Positions 1 to 11,912 of a stretch of 64,000 nt of DNA are shown one piece after another. The stretch spans positions 5,856,453-5,920,452 of the forward strand of contig NC_135571.1 of the NCBI RefSeq assembly GCF_964340395.1. The letters run 5' to 3'. Position 1 is the stretch's first letter. The number at the start of each line of letters is the position of its first letter. This stretch comes from Glandiceps talaboti. Lineage: Eukaryota; Hemichordata; Enteropneusta; Spengelidae. Under the pieces are notes generated by a model. That model was given only the letters and a program-made list of their open reading frames with translations, did no database searches and was not told where the DNA came from. Both the position numbers and the translations under genes were made by a program.

Positions 1-866
1 GTTTTAATGCTACAGCTGTAACTATCTCTTACATCCAGCTCAATATCATATTCTATTTCAGGAAGCTTCATTCATGTACTACAGCTGGGACTTACAAATA
101 TGCCTGGTACTGTCATTCATTTTGATTATAATGCTTTCTCAACACTAGAGGGCGCTAGTCATGGCTTCTGTCTTATACACTGAATCAGTGAAAACTTGTC
201 AGCCAACACTAAGTGCAAATCATTGACATAACTGGACACAAATAACTACAAGTCGAGCAAAACAAGATTAACAACAGTTTATCAGTGGTGAAAAATTAGA
301 TGTTATTCCCAAATATTTATCTTCATTCAGCCAAGGAAAATATGAGTGACCTAAAGGTGCCTTTTTCCGAATGAAGAAAAATATTGGAGAATAACATCAT
401 TATACCAGTGCCATTAATACCAAAGAAAAATTGGGGAAAGTAATGGCAATTTTGAATGTTTTAACACATATTTCGAAGACAGCAAAACCAGTGATGTAGA
501 CACATGTCGTGACAGATGCATGTTATTGTGACATAGAATGACCAGAGTATATATTCCATATTTTTTGTTGAACCTAACTCATGTATAGTATAATTAAAAG
601 AAACTTTGAAGGTGCTGGAAAGTTTTTTACCTATCAGTGTATCACTAATTCATATAGATGTAAAGCCCCTTACGCATACACCACAACATACATCAGGGTG
701 CATTCTCATTAATTTTAAACATTCTTCAAGTCATCTGTTAAACAGTGGAAATTTGGATATCATGTGTTCAGTGTGTGTATTTCTGTAAGTTTTATCCTGC
801 TGTGTGCTGTGGCCATACATTGTATGTACAGGTACCTGTAAATTACAGGTATGTTAAAAGTGTAAT
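1..866. other. Non-coding, AT-rich; no gene recognised
   Basis: No open frame with codon-like conservation or convincing splice pairing. The only motif worth noting is a CTCF-like match at 142-156. Confidence 0.6.
142..156 (+). promoter_or_regulatory. CTCF-like core motif
   Basis: ACACTAGAGGGCGCT matches the published CTCF core CCASYAGRKGGCRSY at 14 of 15 positions. Binding is not shown by sequence alone. Confidence 0.4.
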
Positions 867-894
867 CATAGACCCTACACGTGTAGGGTCTATG
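867..894. repeat. 28-bp perfect palindrome centred on CACGTG
   Basis: CATAGACCCTACAC is followed at once by its exact reverse complement. The centre ACACGTGT contains an E-box. A related imperfect palindrome (AGACCCTCCACATGGAGGGT) lies near 31813, suggesting a dispersed-repeat terminus rather than a unique site. Confidence 0.7.
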
Positions 895-1076
895 CCAGTG
901 TGCCCTCTAAGCCAATTTGATGCGCCACTTACACAATTTCTAGTGATGCACCAAGATTTGGTGTTTCACTATCTCTTACTATGGGTGACTCATAAGAAAT
1001 GCCAGTTTTTCTCATTTTGACTCACAACAACAAAATTTGGCTACCATTAGTTGTACAGCCCCTTTCATATTACCAT

Positions 1077-1369
1077 TTACTGGCTCTGGACGGTTTGATA
1101 CAACCATGCAGAAACCAATAAGAAACTCAACATGCTACATTTTAACCTAGCAAGATAGCTTGCTACATTTTGTCTAAATATACTGCAACAAGACACAGAC
1201 ATGCAGGCACCAGTGTTTTCATATTCACATTTGATGTTTCCATGGTCGCATGTTCATTTCATTTTTAGACAAAATGTTGCAAGAAACTGTATTCATCCAG
1301 TCTTGCTATGGTGTAACATGCAGGTTTGTTATTGGTTTCTGCATGGTTGTATCAATCAGGGTCAGTGAA
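1077..1369. mobile_element. Foldback MITE, family A copy 1
   Basis: About 100-bp inverted arms: left holds TTTGATACAACCATGCAGAA and ACCAATAAGAAAC; right mirrors it as GGTTTGTTATTGGTTTCTGC and ATGGTTGTATCAA. An inner TAGACAAAATGT pair also mirrors. The same family occurs at 5711-6385, 21568-21690 and 36287-36550. No coding capacity. Confidence 0.75.
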
Positions 1370-1484
1370 CTCTAACATGAAATGGGTGGTATATCAATTC
1401 AGACAATAACAATTGCTATGTACAGTCTAATAGTTGCAGGGATTGTACTTCATTTTAAACAAAAATAATGTCGGGAAAACTGTG

Positions 1485-1858
1485 TTTTTGTTAAGAGTCG
1501 TAAGAAGTTAAATTCTACCTTAGTTCCCCAGTCATTTTACAGGGAATTCCTACCAGTGTGTTTTTGCTAAGGGAGGTAAGTAGATAAAATCTACCTAAGT
1601 TCCTCTGTCATTTTACTAGGGTTCCCTACCAGTGTTTTTGTTGAGGGCAGTAAGTAGATAAAATCTACCTAAGTTCCTCTGTCATTTTACTAGGGTTCCC
1701 TACCAGTGTTTTTGTTAAGGGTGGTAAGTAGGTAAAATCTACCCCTGAGTTCCTCTGTCATTTTACTAGGGTTCCCTACCAGTGTGTTTTTGTTAAGGGC
1801 AGTAAGTAGATAAAATCTACCCAAGTTCCCCTATCATTTTACCAGGGTTACCTACCAA
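1485..1858. repeat. About 75-bp minisatellite, 5 units (family M75)
   Basis: Units contain GGTAAGTAGATAAAATCTAC, then GTTCCTCTGTCATTTTACTA and GGGTTCCCTACCAGTGT. The same unit in reverse orientation forms the array at 45340-45790, and a diverged single unit lies near 3190-3265. Confidence 0.85.
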
Positions 1859-1869
1859 AATTATGGTGT

Positions 1870-3697
1870 GATGCATTGGAAACTGTGCTAGTTCTACCAT
1901 ATTCACTCTTTCTGTTACCAAGATTCCATAACCTTAACAAAAAACACTGGGAAATATTATTGGGAAATAAGTAGGTATAAACTGTGTTATTTTGTAATAT
2001 CAGTTTGAAAAGTTCTTTAAAAGTAACTTAGTACAAGAAACGACTTTAAGCTTAAAACTTTTGAGATCTTCATTATTTTTAGTATACACTACAGCATTTC
2101 AAATGAATTCAATTATCTTTCTTTCTATATCTGTCAATTATATTTACTGATGTACATGTAGCAGACAGTTTCTATGGTTACTAAGTTGAAGCAATTAGTG
2201 TAAACATCAAATTCCTTTCTGACTAAATAAACTTGTCTGCATTTATCACAATTTTGTTATTGAAACACCCGCTCTACTCAAAGTGTGTGTCTGGTATTTA
2301 GTATTTAATACAGCAGTGTATAGCTTAGCTTCAGTTGAGCTGTCAGCTGTGTGCTCGGTAGTCTAAGTGTCCAAGCGTTTTATTGAACCTCCCATAATAG
2401 TTCAATTGTATGTATTGTTACGCCACACAAAGCAGCAATATATCGTACCACATTCTGCAATGGTGAGAGTAGAATTCAAAACAGCATGTAACAGTAAGTC
2501 TGCGCAGTTTTTTTACCTCACATATTTTATTTGCCCTCGAAATTTCATTATAATTTGACTTTTTATCAAGAATGACCCCAAAATTATCCTTCCTAGTAAT
2601 TTTGGCACATAGCTGAATGGAAAGTAATGATTTACATGTGAACAAACTGCAGGGTAGGTTGACCTTACTATGACCTTGGTAAGGCAAGGCAGCTTTCTAC
2701 ATGTTCTGATAACATGTGTACAGTGGGTGAGGGAAGCCACTGAACTAGTAACAGATTTCCAAGACGCATAACTCAGTAGGTACTACGGTATGTGGTGCTC
2801 TTTGTATTTACATCACTGATTTGTCACTTTATGCAAGTAATCTCAACAGTGAAGTTCGTCAGTATATATATGTGTCACGGAAGTTGGTCATTATTTAGTC
2901 TATGGGTAAGAGTTGATTACATTCAATTTTAATACATAGCGTTAGTATTTAGTAACAAACTCACAATGCTCTTGAAACACTGAAATAACACGGAGGTTGC
3001 GATTACCTTTTTCATCATGTGTCCTCGATGACGCATAGCTGCCAAAATTGGTACCACCTTCCCTTCATGATGCATCCATCCGTAATTTGAATCAGACAGT
3101 GTGTTTGTTATGGTTAGGGAAACACAGAAAGGGATAAGTTATGTATAATTGACATTATCTCCCGTACGTTGTACTGTAGTTGTTTTGTTTGGGAACCCCC
3201 AAAAGTAACTGGAATTCAGGTAGATTTTACTTGCCTATTTTAATACCACCTTTGGCAAAAACTCTGAGATTTTGTCTGTGTGCATCAATCTATTGCTTCT
3301 TCTTTTTTCTTTTTTTTACATTATATTACTATACATGTAGTGCTGTTAAAACAACATAAAATCTGGTACATGTACCTACACAATATACAATTGACATTGA
3401 AACATTTGGGTGTTTATGTAAAACAGATTAACATTTTATGTTGTATTGCAAGGTTACACACACATAGTACATAATATCCATTGTTGTGGTAGCAGACAGC
3501 CAACATTGAAAACACTAATATTGTCTGTATTATACAATCCATATGCACATTACTGTTATTACAACATACTGTCATACACTTGATGAGTACACATTAAAAC
3601 TGATTATTTTCACATTATATTTTTTGTATGTAATGTTGATTCCAAAATTTCATACATAATGTAGTTGGTACGTAGTAGTAAAACAGTGTACATGTAC
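1870..3697. other. Non-coding, AT-rich; one diverged M75 unit
   Basis: No gene recognised. A GTAAGT follows an open stretch at 2367-2493, but it ends in phase 1 and cannot precede exon 1 as coding. 3190-3265 resembles one M75 unit in reverse. Confidence 0.5.
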
Positions 3698-3707
3698 ATG
3701 TACTTCC

Positions 3708-4104
3708 CAATCTGATTAAAATCTAATGTGGTGAAAGCGGCTAGATGCCTTTATTTACCTCTATTTCCATCGTTTTGTGAAGTTTGTTTTGTTCCGAGTG
3801 ATCGCCGCCTTCCCACATCTGAACCTGTGTAATAGACAATCCCATTAAATGTCGACAATATTGTAAGGTTTTCACAACCAATCAGCAAGCTGCAATTTCA
3901 CCCGTGTGTGCAGCTGCCAACAACGTAACGCTCATCCTGATTGGCCAATCGAAAGTGCGAGATTCAAACGCGATCTATTACACAGGTTCAGATGTGGGAC
4001 AACAGCGATCACTCGGAACAAAACAAACGACACAAAATGATGGACATATAGAGGTAAATAAAGACATCTAGCTGCTTTCACCACATCAGATTTTAATCAG
4101 ATTG
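3708..4104. mobile_element. Mutator-like foldback element with 10-bp target duplication
   Basis: 397 bp flanked by identical ATGTACTTCC (3698-3707 and 4105-4114). Ends CAATCTGATTAAAATC and GATTTTAATCAGATTG are perfect inverted repeats within arms of about 130 bp (GTTTTGTTCCGAGTGATCGC mirrored by GCGATCACTCGGAACAAAAC). A 9-11 bp target duplication with long inverted repeats is typical of the Mutator superfamily. Non-autonomous, no ORF. Confidence 0.85.
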
Positions 4105-4574
4105 ATGTACTTCCCAAACCCTAAGTTGAGATTTTGCCTGTGTCTTCATACTGAATCCATAACTTTTGCTCGTTACAAATCATGAAATGTAACCATCATA
4201 GTATTGTAAACACATAAATATTGTATGCATACATTGCAACATTTTGAAACTAACTGGTATTTTGCAATGATGTATTTGTAATGCTAATTTCAACAGTTCT
4301 ATTATACCAGGCATATAGACGTAGTACTAGCAGACAGCCAAACACTGAGTTGAGATTTTGTCTACGTATTATCAGAACTTGAATCATGGCTTTCATACTT
4401 GTATAAGTTGTATATTACAACATACAAGGAGTACATATGTACTTGACATTTGGGATGATTGAAACTGGTCAATATTTGAGATATAGATTTATGTGTTTTT
4501 GAATTCCAAAGTTACAAGTACCAGACAGACAGCCTACTAAGTATCTAAATATTAAGTTGAGATTTTGTCTTCCT

Positions 4575-4935
4575 TTACTAATAGTTTGTATTCAGTTGAG
4601 ATGTTAAAGTTGAAACGATTTGTATTCAGTGTAAAGTTCAAAGTTGAAATGTTTTGTAGTCAGTGTAAAGGTCAAAGTTGAAAATATTTGCATTTAGGGT
4701 AAAGGTCAAAGTTGAAATGATTTACATTCAGTTTAAAGGTTATCATTGAAATGATTTATATTCAGTTTTAAGGTCGAAGTTGAAATGATTTGCCAGCAAT
4801 GTAAAGGTCAAAGTGCAAATGATTTGTAGTTGTATAAAGGTCAAAGTTGAAATGTTTTGAATTCAATGAAAAGGTCAAAGTTCAAATGATTTGTATTCAG
4901 TGGAGAGGTTGAAATGATTTATATTCAGTGTATAA
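4575..4935. repeat. About 34-bp minisatellite, roughly 10 units
   Basis: Diverged units of AAAGGTCAAAGTTGAAATGA followed by TTTGTATTCAGTGT. Confidence 0.75.
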
Positions 4936-5124
4936 CAAGAAGCCATGTGCAACCGAATAGAAATAATTATAGATTTAATAATTTATAAGATCCAAATATG
5001 AAAGATTAATGTAGGATTCTGTCAAACCCAGCAAACAGTTATTGATCTTTTTCAGTATTCGCAGTTAGACAAAATATAAATGTACATACATGTAATATAT
5101 ATAGATGTAAAAAAAATCATAATT

Positions 5125-5460
5125 AAAGTGGCTATATGGATGAGGATTGGGTATTTATTTTGGATTTTTAATTTATAAAACAATTTTATCATGGCTTTCT
5201 ATTTGAAATATCAATCTGAAACAACATATTAAGCCCATGTTTGTATTCACTCAATTGCAAAAGATTAATGTGTCCAAATGTATGTTATTGTACATACAAT
5301 AACAAACTTTTTACACGTCTTTTAGCATTTTGTAATATGATGAGTTATAGACACAGACTTTGTCAATGTTTTTTCACATTGATTTTGTCAAGTAGGAAAC
5401 CATGATAAACTTATTTAATAAATTGAAAATCCAAAATAAATACCAAATCGTCATCCATTT
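5125..5460. mobile_element. Foldback MITE, family B copy 1
   Basis: Left end AGTGGCTATATGGATGAGGA with GGGTATTTATTTTGGATTTT is mirrored at the right end by AAAATCCAAAATAAATACC and CGTCATCCAT. An inner inverted pair surrounds TGTACATACAATAACAAAC. Other copies at 5904-6252 and 18861-19105. Confidence 0.8.
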
Positions 5461-5710
5461 AATATGCTGTTTCAAGAAAGTAATGCATCAGTCATATGCA
5501 ATGTTCTTGTAGATTATTGCCTAAATATATGCATGCATATACATACTACACTGGTCTAATTGCGTTTAAATTAAAGGCTGTATCGATAATTAGTAAGTTG
5601 AAATGCATGAAATAGTCCATATTACAGAAACCTATAGAAATACTAGCAGTATTGGTATTCAAATTTATTGCTTTTTATGGTATACAATGTGTATACTGCC
5701 ATGTTTAACT

Positions 5711-6385
5711 TACCATTCATTGGCTCTGTTTGATACAACCCTGCAGAAATCAGTAAAAAAATTACCCACGCTATACTTTAAGATAGCAAGATTTTATGAA
5801 TACAGTTTCTGGAAACATTTTGTCAAAATAAAATGAATTAATGTGCCACCATGCAGATATCAAATCCACTCATCGAAAAATTGTTTATTTACTGTATGTT
5901 TACAGTGGCCATATGGATGAGGATTGGGTATTTATTTTGGAATTTTGATTAATAAACATTTTTTATCATGGTTTCCTACTTGAAAAAATCAATATGAAAT
6001 AACATATACCAAGTCTGTGTTTGTAAATCAATACATTGCAAAAAGGTGAAAAATGTGTCAAAAAAAAAAAAAAAAGTTTGTCAATGTACATACAATAACA
6101 AACATTTTACACATTTAACAGTCTTTTGCAACAACACAGACTTGGTCTATGTTGTTTCACATTGATTTTTCAAGTAGGAATTAAGCCATTATAAAATTGT
6201 ATTATAAATTACAAATCCAAACTACTACCCAATTCTTATCCATACAGCCACTCTACATAGTTTACTTAACTTAGACAAAATGTAGCAAGAAATTCCAATT
6301 TTGCTATCTTAAAGTGTAAAATATGCAGTTTCTTTAATATTGGTGTCTGCATCATTGTATCAAACAGGACCAGTTAACGGTAACA
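5711..6385. mobile_element. Foldback MITE, family A copy 2 (interrupted)
   Basis: Left arm TTGGCTCTGTTTGATACAAC with CCTGCAGAAATCAGTA; right arm TTGGTGTCTGCATCATTGTA with TCAAACAGGACCAGTTAACG. A complete family B element (5904-6252) is inserted between the arms, so B moved after A. Confidence 0.75.
5904..6252. mobile_element. Foldback MITE, family B copy 2 nested in family A
   Basis: Ends AGTGGCCATATGGATGAGGA and its mirror TCTTATCCATACAGCCACT. About 349 bp, same internal TACATACAATAACAAACATT as copy 1. Confidence 0.8.
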
Positions 6386-6526
6386 TTATAAAGGAAGAAT
6401 GTATTCCAAGAAGCACTGTACATTGCTTAAGTAACTGCATGCCTGAAAATAATATTAGTACTTACTGCCTTCTGTAGCACTGGTATGCTGCACTTTGGGC
6501 TTTACAATATGGAGCCTGTTAGTGGT

Positions 6527-7285
6527 GCTTGTAGTACTGTTTACATGTATCTCTCATACCCCTGCTTGTGTTGAGAATATGAGAATGTTGGTAATTATAT
6601 TGTACAATGTATGCTCAATAACCTGATTACAACCATGGTAACATTATTCAAATGAAGTCATGTAAATGTACACCCAACAACCTGATTACATCCATGACAT
6701 TATTTAAATGAAGTCATTATGTAAGTGTACACCCAATAACCTGATTACAATCATGACGTTATTCAAATGAAGTCATTATGTGAATGTGAGCCCTCTAACC
6801 TGATTACAACCTTGATGTTATTCAAATGAACTCATTATGTAAATGTACACCCAATAACCTGATTACAACCATGACGTTATTCAAATGAAGTCATTATGTA
6901 AATGTACACCCAATAACCTCATTAAAACCATGACGTTATTCAAATGAAGTCACTATGTAAGTGTACACCCAATAACCTGATTACAACCATGACGTTATTC
7001 AAATGAAGTCATTAATATGTAAATATAACCCATTAACCTGATTACAACCATGGCATTATTTAAATGAAGTCATTATGTAAATGAACCCTCAGTCAGAGAT
7101 GAACACAGGAGTTAACACATGAAGCATATGAAGTGTGTGTCTGATAATTTACATGTAATTAATATGTAAATTTAGCATAAAATATAAATGTTTGATAACA
7201 ACTTTTGGGTGTGTGGATTACTGAATCAGTTTTAAACATTCTCAACGCAAGTTGAAATGGTGGTATATGTATGAGAGATACACAG
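6527..7285. repeat. Inverted repeat enclosing a 60-bp minisatellite (8 units)
   Basis: The flanks mirror each other: TGTATCTCTCATACC with TTGTGTTGAGAATATG on the left, CATTCTCAACGCAAG with GTATGAGAGATACAC on the right. Between them (about 6600-7090) are eight units of ACCCAATAACCTGATTACAA with CATGACGTTATTCAAATGAA. It looks like an element whose interior expanded. Confidence 0.75.
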
Positions 7286-7689
7286 TAACCAAAAGTGCCA
7301 TAAAGTAATACACAGACTAAATATGTATAACGTGTATATTATAGTAATTTGGAATTTACTGTTAGTTAATTTAACTCTTCCAGTTTATTGATCAGAAGCC
7401 AATCTCCTGAATTATATTCACTGAATTGAGTTTTAGAAAAGACAACAGAACAGTGTAGTTTTGCAAGGAAAATAAATATTAAAATTACTGCAATGAGGTA
7501 TATATATACTACTAATTCTTTATATGTGGAAGTTTACAAACGGTTGTGAATATAGCTTAGGAGAAAAGGTGGTATATCCCATTTGTGGGTAGGCATTTTG
7601 TACCTTTGGTACCTTTTTACAATTTATATTATAAGTGTTAGTAATTGTTGTACCTTTCAGCATGTTGGCAGAATGATTTATGCAGTTCT

Positions 7690-8060
7690 GTTGTAGTCTG
7701 GCATTCTGTACCAAATATGGCAGTGGTTCTGATGTTTTCTGTTGTACTTGCCAAATATGGTAGTGGTTGCACACATGTTTTGTCGTATTTGCCAAATATG
7801 GTAGTGGTTGCACACATTTTCTGTTGTGCTTGCCAAATATGGTAGTGGTTGCACATAATTATATTCTGTTGTATTTGCCAAATATGGCATTGGCTGCCTA
7901 CATTTTTGTGTGGATGGGGTTCCATATATGGCAATGGCTGCATACAATTTCTATTAATGCCATATATGGCAGTAGTTGTAGCCATTTTCAGTGGAAGTGT
8001 TTGCCATATATGGAAGTGGCTATGAATACATATATATTTTTTTGGTTGTGTTTGCCACAT
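7690..8060. repeat. About 42-bp minisatellite with one CArG box per unit
   Basis: About nine units of TTGCCAAATATGGTAGTGGT with GCACACAT and variants. Eight contain a perfect CC(A/T)6GG: 7711, 7751, 7792, 7833, 7878, 7922, 7960 and 8004. Open frames across it on both strands are repeat artefacts. It ends about 150 bp before exon 1. Confidence 0.85.
7711..8013 (+). promoter_or_regulatory. Array of eight perfect CArG (SRF-type) boxes
   Basis: CCAAATATGG five times and CCATATATGG three times, spaced 38-45 bp (about four helical turns). CC(A/T)6GG is the SRF consensus. Function is inferred only from motif and position. Confidence 0.4.
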
Positions 8061-8207
8061 GTGGCAGTGACTGTATATAATTATAAATTTATGTTGCAGT
8101 GGTTGTCCATGCATGTGCTTGCATATACATATATAAATAAATATTGCCATTATATTTTTTATTATTTATCATTCATATTAATAATAACAATGTATTTTTC
8201 TTCACAG

Positions 8208-8279
8208 TCATAGTGCAAACCCACTGGGAGCCTCCTACTACCATACACAAAATAGACCGAGTGCCGTTGCCGGCAAAAG
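8208..8279 (+). CDS. ACACA: ACC exon 1 (first recognised, N-terminal region; candidate)
   Basis: A 72-nt stretch after a strong acceptor (pyrimidine-rich tract ending TTCACAG). It is open in the phase required: one leading base, 23 codons, then AG that joins the first base of exon 2 to make Arg. The peptide reads H-S-A-N-P-L-G-A-S-Y-Y-H-T-Q-N and ends A-V-A-G-K-R. Splicing restores Arg at -4 of the conserved AMPK serine (R-H-T-M-S-G-L; mammals have R-S-S-M-S-G-L). The donor AAAAG|GTTCAT is weak, but exon 26 also needs a GTT donor. There is no in-frame ATG, so at least one more 5' exon or an alternative start is required. Phase 2 to 2, so it could be a cassette. Confidence 0.6.
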
Positions 8280-8414
8280 GTTCATAAAAATCATAAGTAT
8301 TTTATTTCTTTTAAACATCTTATGAAATCATTGACTTGCCTCCTTACGGTGGTGTTTCCTACATTAGTTATTACTTTCCTTTATTTGAATTTTTGTTTTC
8401 AAAGGCCTCAAAAT

Positions 8415-8785
8415 TGTTCAGTAGAACATTAAGGGTGTAATCATAGTTAGGGTATAAATTACATAGAGTTACAGAAACCAAATCATTAAAGCCTGATACC
8501 CTATGTAGGGTGTAATTACATAGAGTTACAGAAACCAAGTCATTAAAGCCTGATACCCTATATATAGGGTGTAATTACATAGAGTTACAGAAACCAAGTC
8601 ATTAAAGTCTTATGCCCTATATATAGGGTGTAATTACATAGAGTTATAGAAACCAAGTCATTAAAGCCTGATACCCTATATATAGGGTGTAATTACATAG
8701 AGTTACAGAAACCAAGTCATTAAGTCTTATGCCCTGTGTAGGGTGTAATTACATAGAGTTACAGAAACCAAGTCATTAAAGGGTT
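8415..8785. repeat. About 59-bp minisatellite, 6 units
   Basis: Units of GTGTAATTACATAGAGTTAC with AGAAACCAAGTCATTAAAGC and TGATACCCTATATATAG, downstream of exon 1. Confidence 0.85.
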
Positions 8786-9261
8786 GATAGATTCTTAGGT
8801 TAGATTTATAGTTTCTTGGGGCTTGTAAGTTGTATGTAGCAAGGTGAGAAACTAATTTATAATCATACCATTTTAAAATACTTAATTAGAACCAAATTTA
8901 AAATGAAAACCAAAACACATCACTACAAAAGGAGACAAGTCTATATGCCTGTCAATACATTGCTTAGCATCAGAAACATTCAGATATTGTTATCTGAAGT
9001 TGTTTCTTAGCTGTTATTTTGGGGCTGAAAAATCATCTAATGTACGTAAAAAGAAATAGTTAATTATTTAAGCATTTAATTACATTTCATCTTTGTTTTG
9101 TTTTGCTTGAAAATATTCAGTGTTGCTTTGTTTGCTTTTGCTCAAAATCATTTTGTCTCACTTTGCTATGAGTAATCTTTATCATGAATGTACTATCTGG
9201 TACCTCTTTTTTGCAACTATGTACTATGAATTTAATATTATATTTTAGTAAGTTAACTTAA

Positions 9262-9877
9262 AGGGACATGGTCAGCAACTCCTGAATGTCATTTTTGTTT
9301 CCAAATAAAAGGTTACTTATATTTTACCCTTCACTGTCACTTGTCTAAAAATTAGCAGCCACTAGCGAAACTCCTAGCATATAAACTGCTATGTCCGTAA
9401 GATACTATGGTCTAATATATAAGATATTTATTCATATAGTATGGGAATACAGTATCACAGCAGTTTAAGTTTATACGGTGGAAGTTTTGCCAGTGGCCCC
9501 ATCTAGACGGCACTAAAAATCCTACCTGAGGTAGGATTCAGGATAGTTTGAAGCCTGTGTAGACACAAACACATCCTGAACCTGTCCTGAAACCGTCCTG
9601 ACTTAGGACACCTTTGAGAGGTTTCCTGAAACCCTCCTGACTTCATTCTATGTACTGTCAGGACGGAAACGCACGACATCTACGCTGTAACCTTCCTGTG
9701 TGTGGACACAAACCTATCCTACCTCAGGTAGGACTTGGGACTGCCTCAGGTAGGACGACCTACGTGTAGATGGGGCTATCATCTACTCGTCATTAAATAA
9801 GTGACAGTGAAGGGTAAAATATAAATAAACTTTCATTTGGAAACAAAAAATACTGACATTTTGCAGACCACGTCCCT
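9262..9877. mobile_element. TTAA-flanked foldback element carrying a nested insertion
   Basis: TTAA at 9258-9261 and 9878-9881. Terminal repeats AGGGACATGGTC and GACCACGTCCCT; arms continue with TATTTTACCCTTCACTGTCA mirrored by TGACAGTGAAGGGTAAAATA. A TTAA target fits piggyBac or Kolobok-type elements. Non-autonomous. The right arm is interrupted by 9497-9775. Confidence 0.75.
9497..9775. mobile_element. Nested foldback element, family G copy 1
   Basis: Begins CCCCATCTAGACGG, ends TAGATGGGG; inside, TCCTACCTGAGGTAGGA palindromes and GAGAGGTTTCCTGAAACCCT. The related, internally amplified copy is at 61738-62390. No clear target duplication. Confidence 0.7.
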
Positions 9878-9889
9878 TTAAAGTAGTAT

Positions 9890-11903
9890 TCCATAGGTCT
9901 CAACTGTATACTGTTGCGAAACATAGATTCTGCCTTCTCTTATATACAGATGTACAGTAGTGGCAAGCAAACTGTGGTGTTTGCTCTGCACACTGTCAAA
10001 TAAATTTTTTGTGTACATAAACAAAAAAACTACAGTTACCTTGCCATTGCTGTATATATCCTGATATATGAACTGTGAAAATTATGGTTGGGATTGACAG
10101 ATACCACCATAATTATAATTATACACATGTATAAAAGATTTTCTAATTGAGTTATCATAGAATGCAGCATTTTACTTCGTTCATATTAAAAGTGTTTGCT
10201 TGCTGTAGAGTAATCTCATCTTGTGGCTGTGCATAACTTTTATTTGCAGATTTTGAAATTATTTATTAATTTTTTGTTGTATTTTAAAAGCTTTGCAATA
10301 GCATACTTTTTAGCAATACATAACTTTTGCATGTTTTAACATTTTTACATAGTATTCTAAAAATATTATAATTATAATATTAACATTTATTCATTCAGTT
10401 TCAATTTTTTCACACATTTTTCATTTTTATTTCTTACCATCATAGTGCATTACATGTCTCACTGTTGATGAAAAATATTTCCTGTTTGTTTCTTTGTTTG
10501 TTTGTTTGTTTGTTTGTTTTCAGTTTGTTTGCAGAACTGTTATCCAGTGGTCAAGTTATATGTTAATTAGTTGCATGTATTTGTTCCTTGTTCCCGTCCT
10601 CCAGTATTTCTCCTATAAAGTCATACTTTAGGGTTCTTCCCATCCCCATATGAGTGCTGGTCAGTCATAAATATTCATGAGTTTTAATATTGATTAGGGA
10701 ATCAATATTCAAAAGATGTAGCTTGCTTGTTGTAATTATGAAGTATATAATATTGGAACTGATTGGCTGTACAAAGTCAATATTGCATGTGTACATTGTT
10801 GGGATATTTTGTCTGTTGCTACTGACCAGTGCTATCCAGCATGGGGAGAACCTTGTGCTTATGTACATATACATACACCCAACCCATGTTTGCAAACACA
10901 AATTCATAGTAAACTTGGTCACAGTTTTGTACATTTTTTCATAGACCTGGCATGACGCCAAGGTCTTATCAATTTTTTCATCAATTTGACAAACATAGGA
11001 GTAGCCTTTGTGCATACTTCAACTACATTTTATTTGCATATTAACACATATTTGCATATATTTGCATATTAACACATAGTATAACAGTTTTATAATCCAA
11101 AGAAACGTCATTTTTTAAAAGATATTTCATACAGTACGCACTGATATGTTTGACTATATCTTTGTAAGGTCACACTGTGCATGTATTGTTTATGGAATCG
11201 CAATATTCTGTATAGATCTACGTCTCTATACATAACTCTTCTATACCTTCTCTCTCTCATTGTTATTTTTGAAATATAATTATACCCTACTTTGCATGTA
11301 CACCCTTCAGTTATAGACACTACATACTAAGTAAAAGGGAATGAAAGAGTAGCTGGAATTGCCATAAATTCATTAAGAATGTTTTCAAACTTTCAAATGT
11401 TGTTTTACATTTCTGCAATGTGTATCCTTTATGAAAAAGATGTTCTTGGCATGTGATGGTCTTGGAGCCCTGCTGTTTGCATATCTGATGTTGTTTCTTC
11501 CTCTAATTTTTTGCTTCCATAAGCATATTTTGTGTACATACCTTGATTTTAACCAAGACATTAAAAAATTAATGTTAATAATAACTAATACCCAATATGC
11601 ATATAGGAAGTACATGTACCTGCTGACAGCACAACTCCGTTGAATTTTGTCTGTTGATTGAAAACCTAATCTTCTCACGGCCATTTTTTATATGGACTTC
11701 ACCTGAAGATTTGAATAACCCCCATTCCATATTATCTTCTAAGTTCCAATCTATTTACAAGATGCATGCCACAAAATTTTAGCTTTATCTGTCTACTAAT
11801 ACCTCAGATACCAGCATCTAGTAACTACTCGTATTTAGCTTACTACTATTGCACTGGTACCCTTCTTTTTGCAGCTCTTCTCACAAAGCATTTCAAATGA
11901 TGA
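9890..11903. other. AT-rich intron; simple repeats only
   Basis: A GTTT tetranucleotide run near 10495-10520; otherwise no gene, conserved exon or structured repeat recognised. Confidence 0.5.
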
Positions 11904-11912
11904 CACTAACTC

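Noticed and set aside
2367-2493. Possible first coding exon ending at AACA|GTAAGT
   Set aside because: It ends in phase 1, whereas exon 1 at 8208 needs phase 2; no similarity to ACC N-termini. It could only be a non-coding 5' exon.
7638-8150. 170-residue minus-strand and 148-residue plus-strand frames
   Set aside because: Both read through the CArG minisatellite; composition follows the repeat unit.
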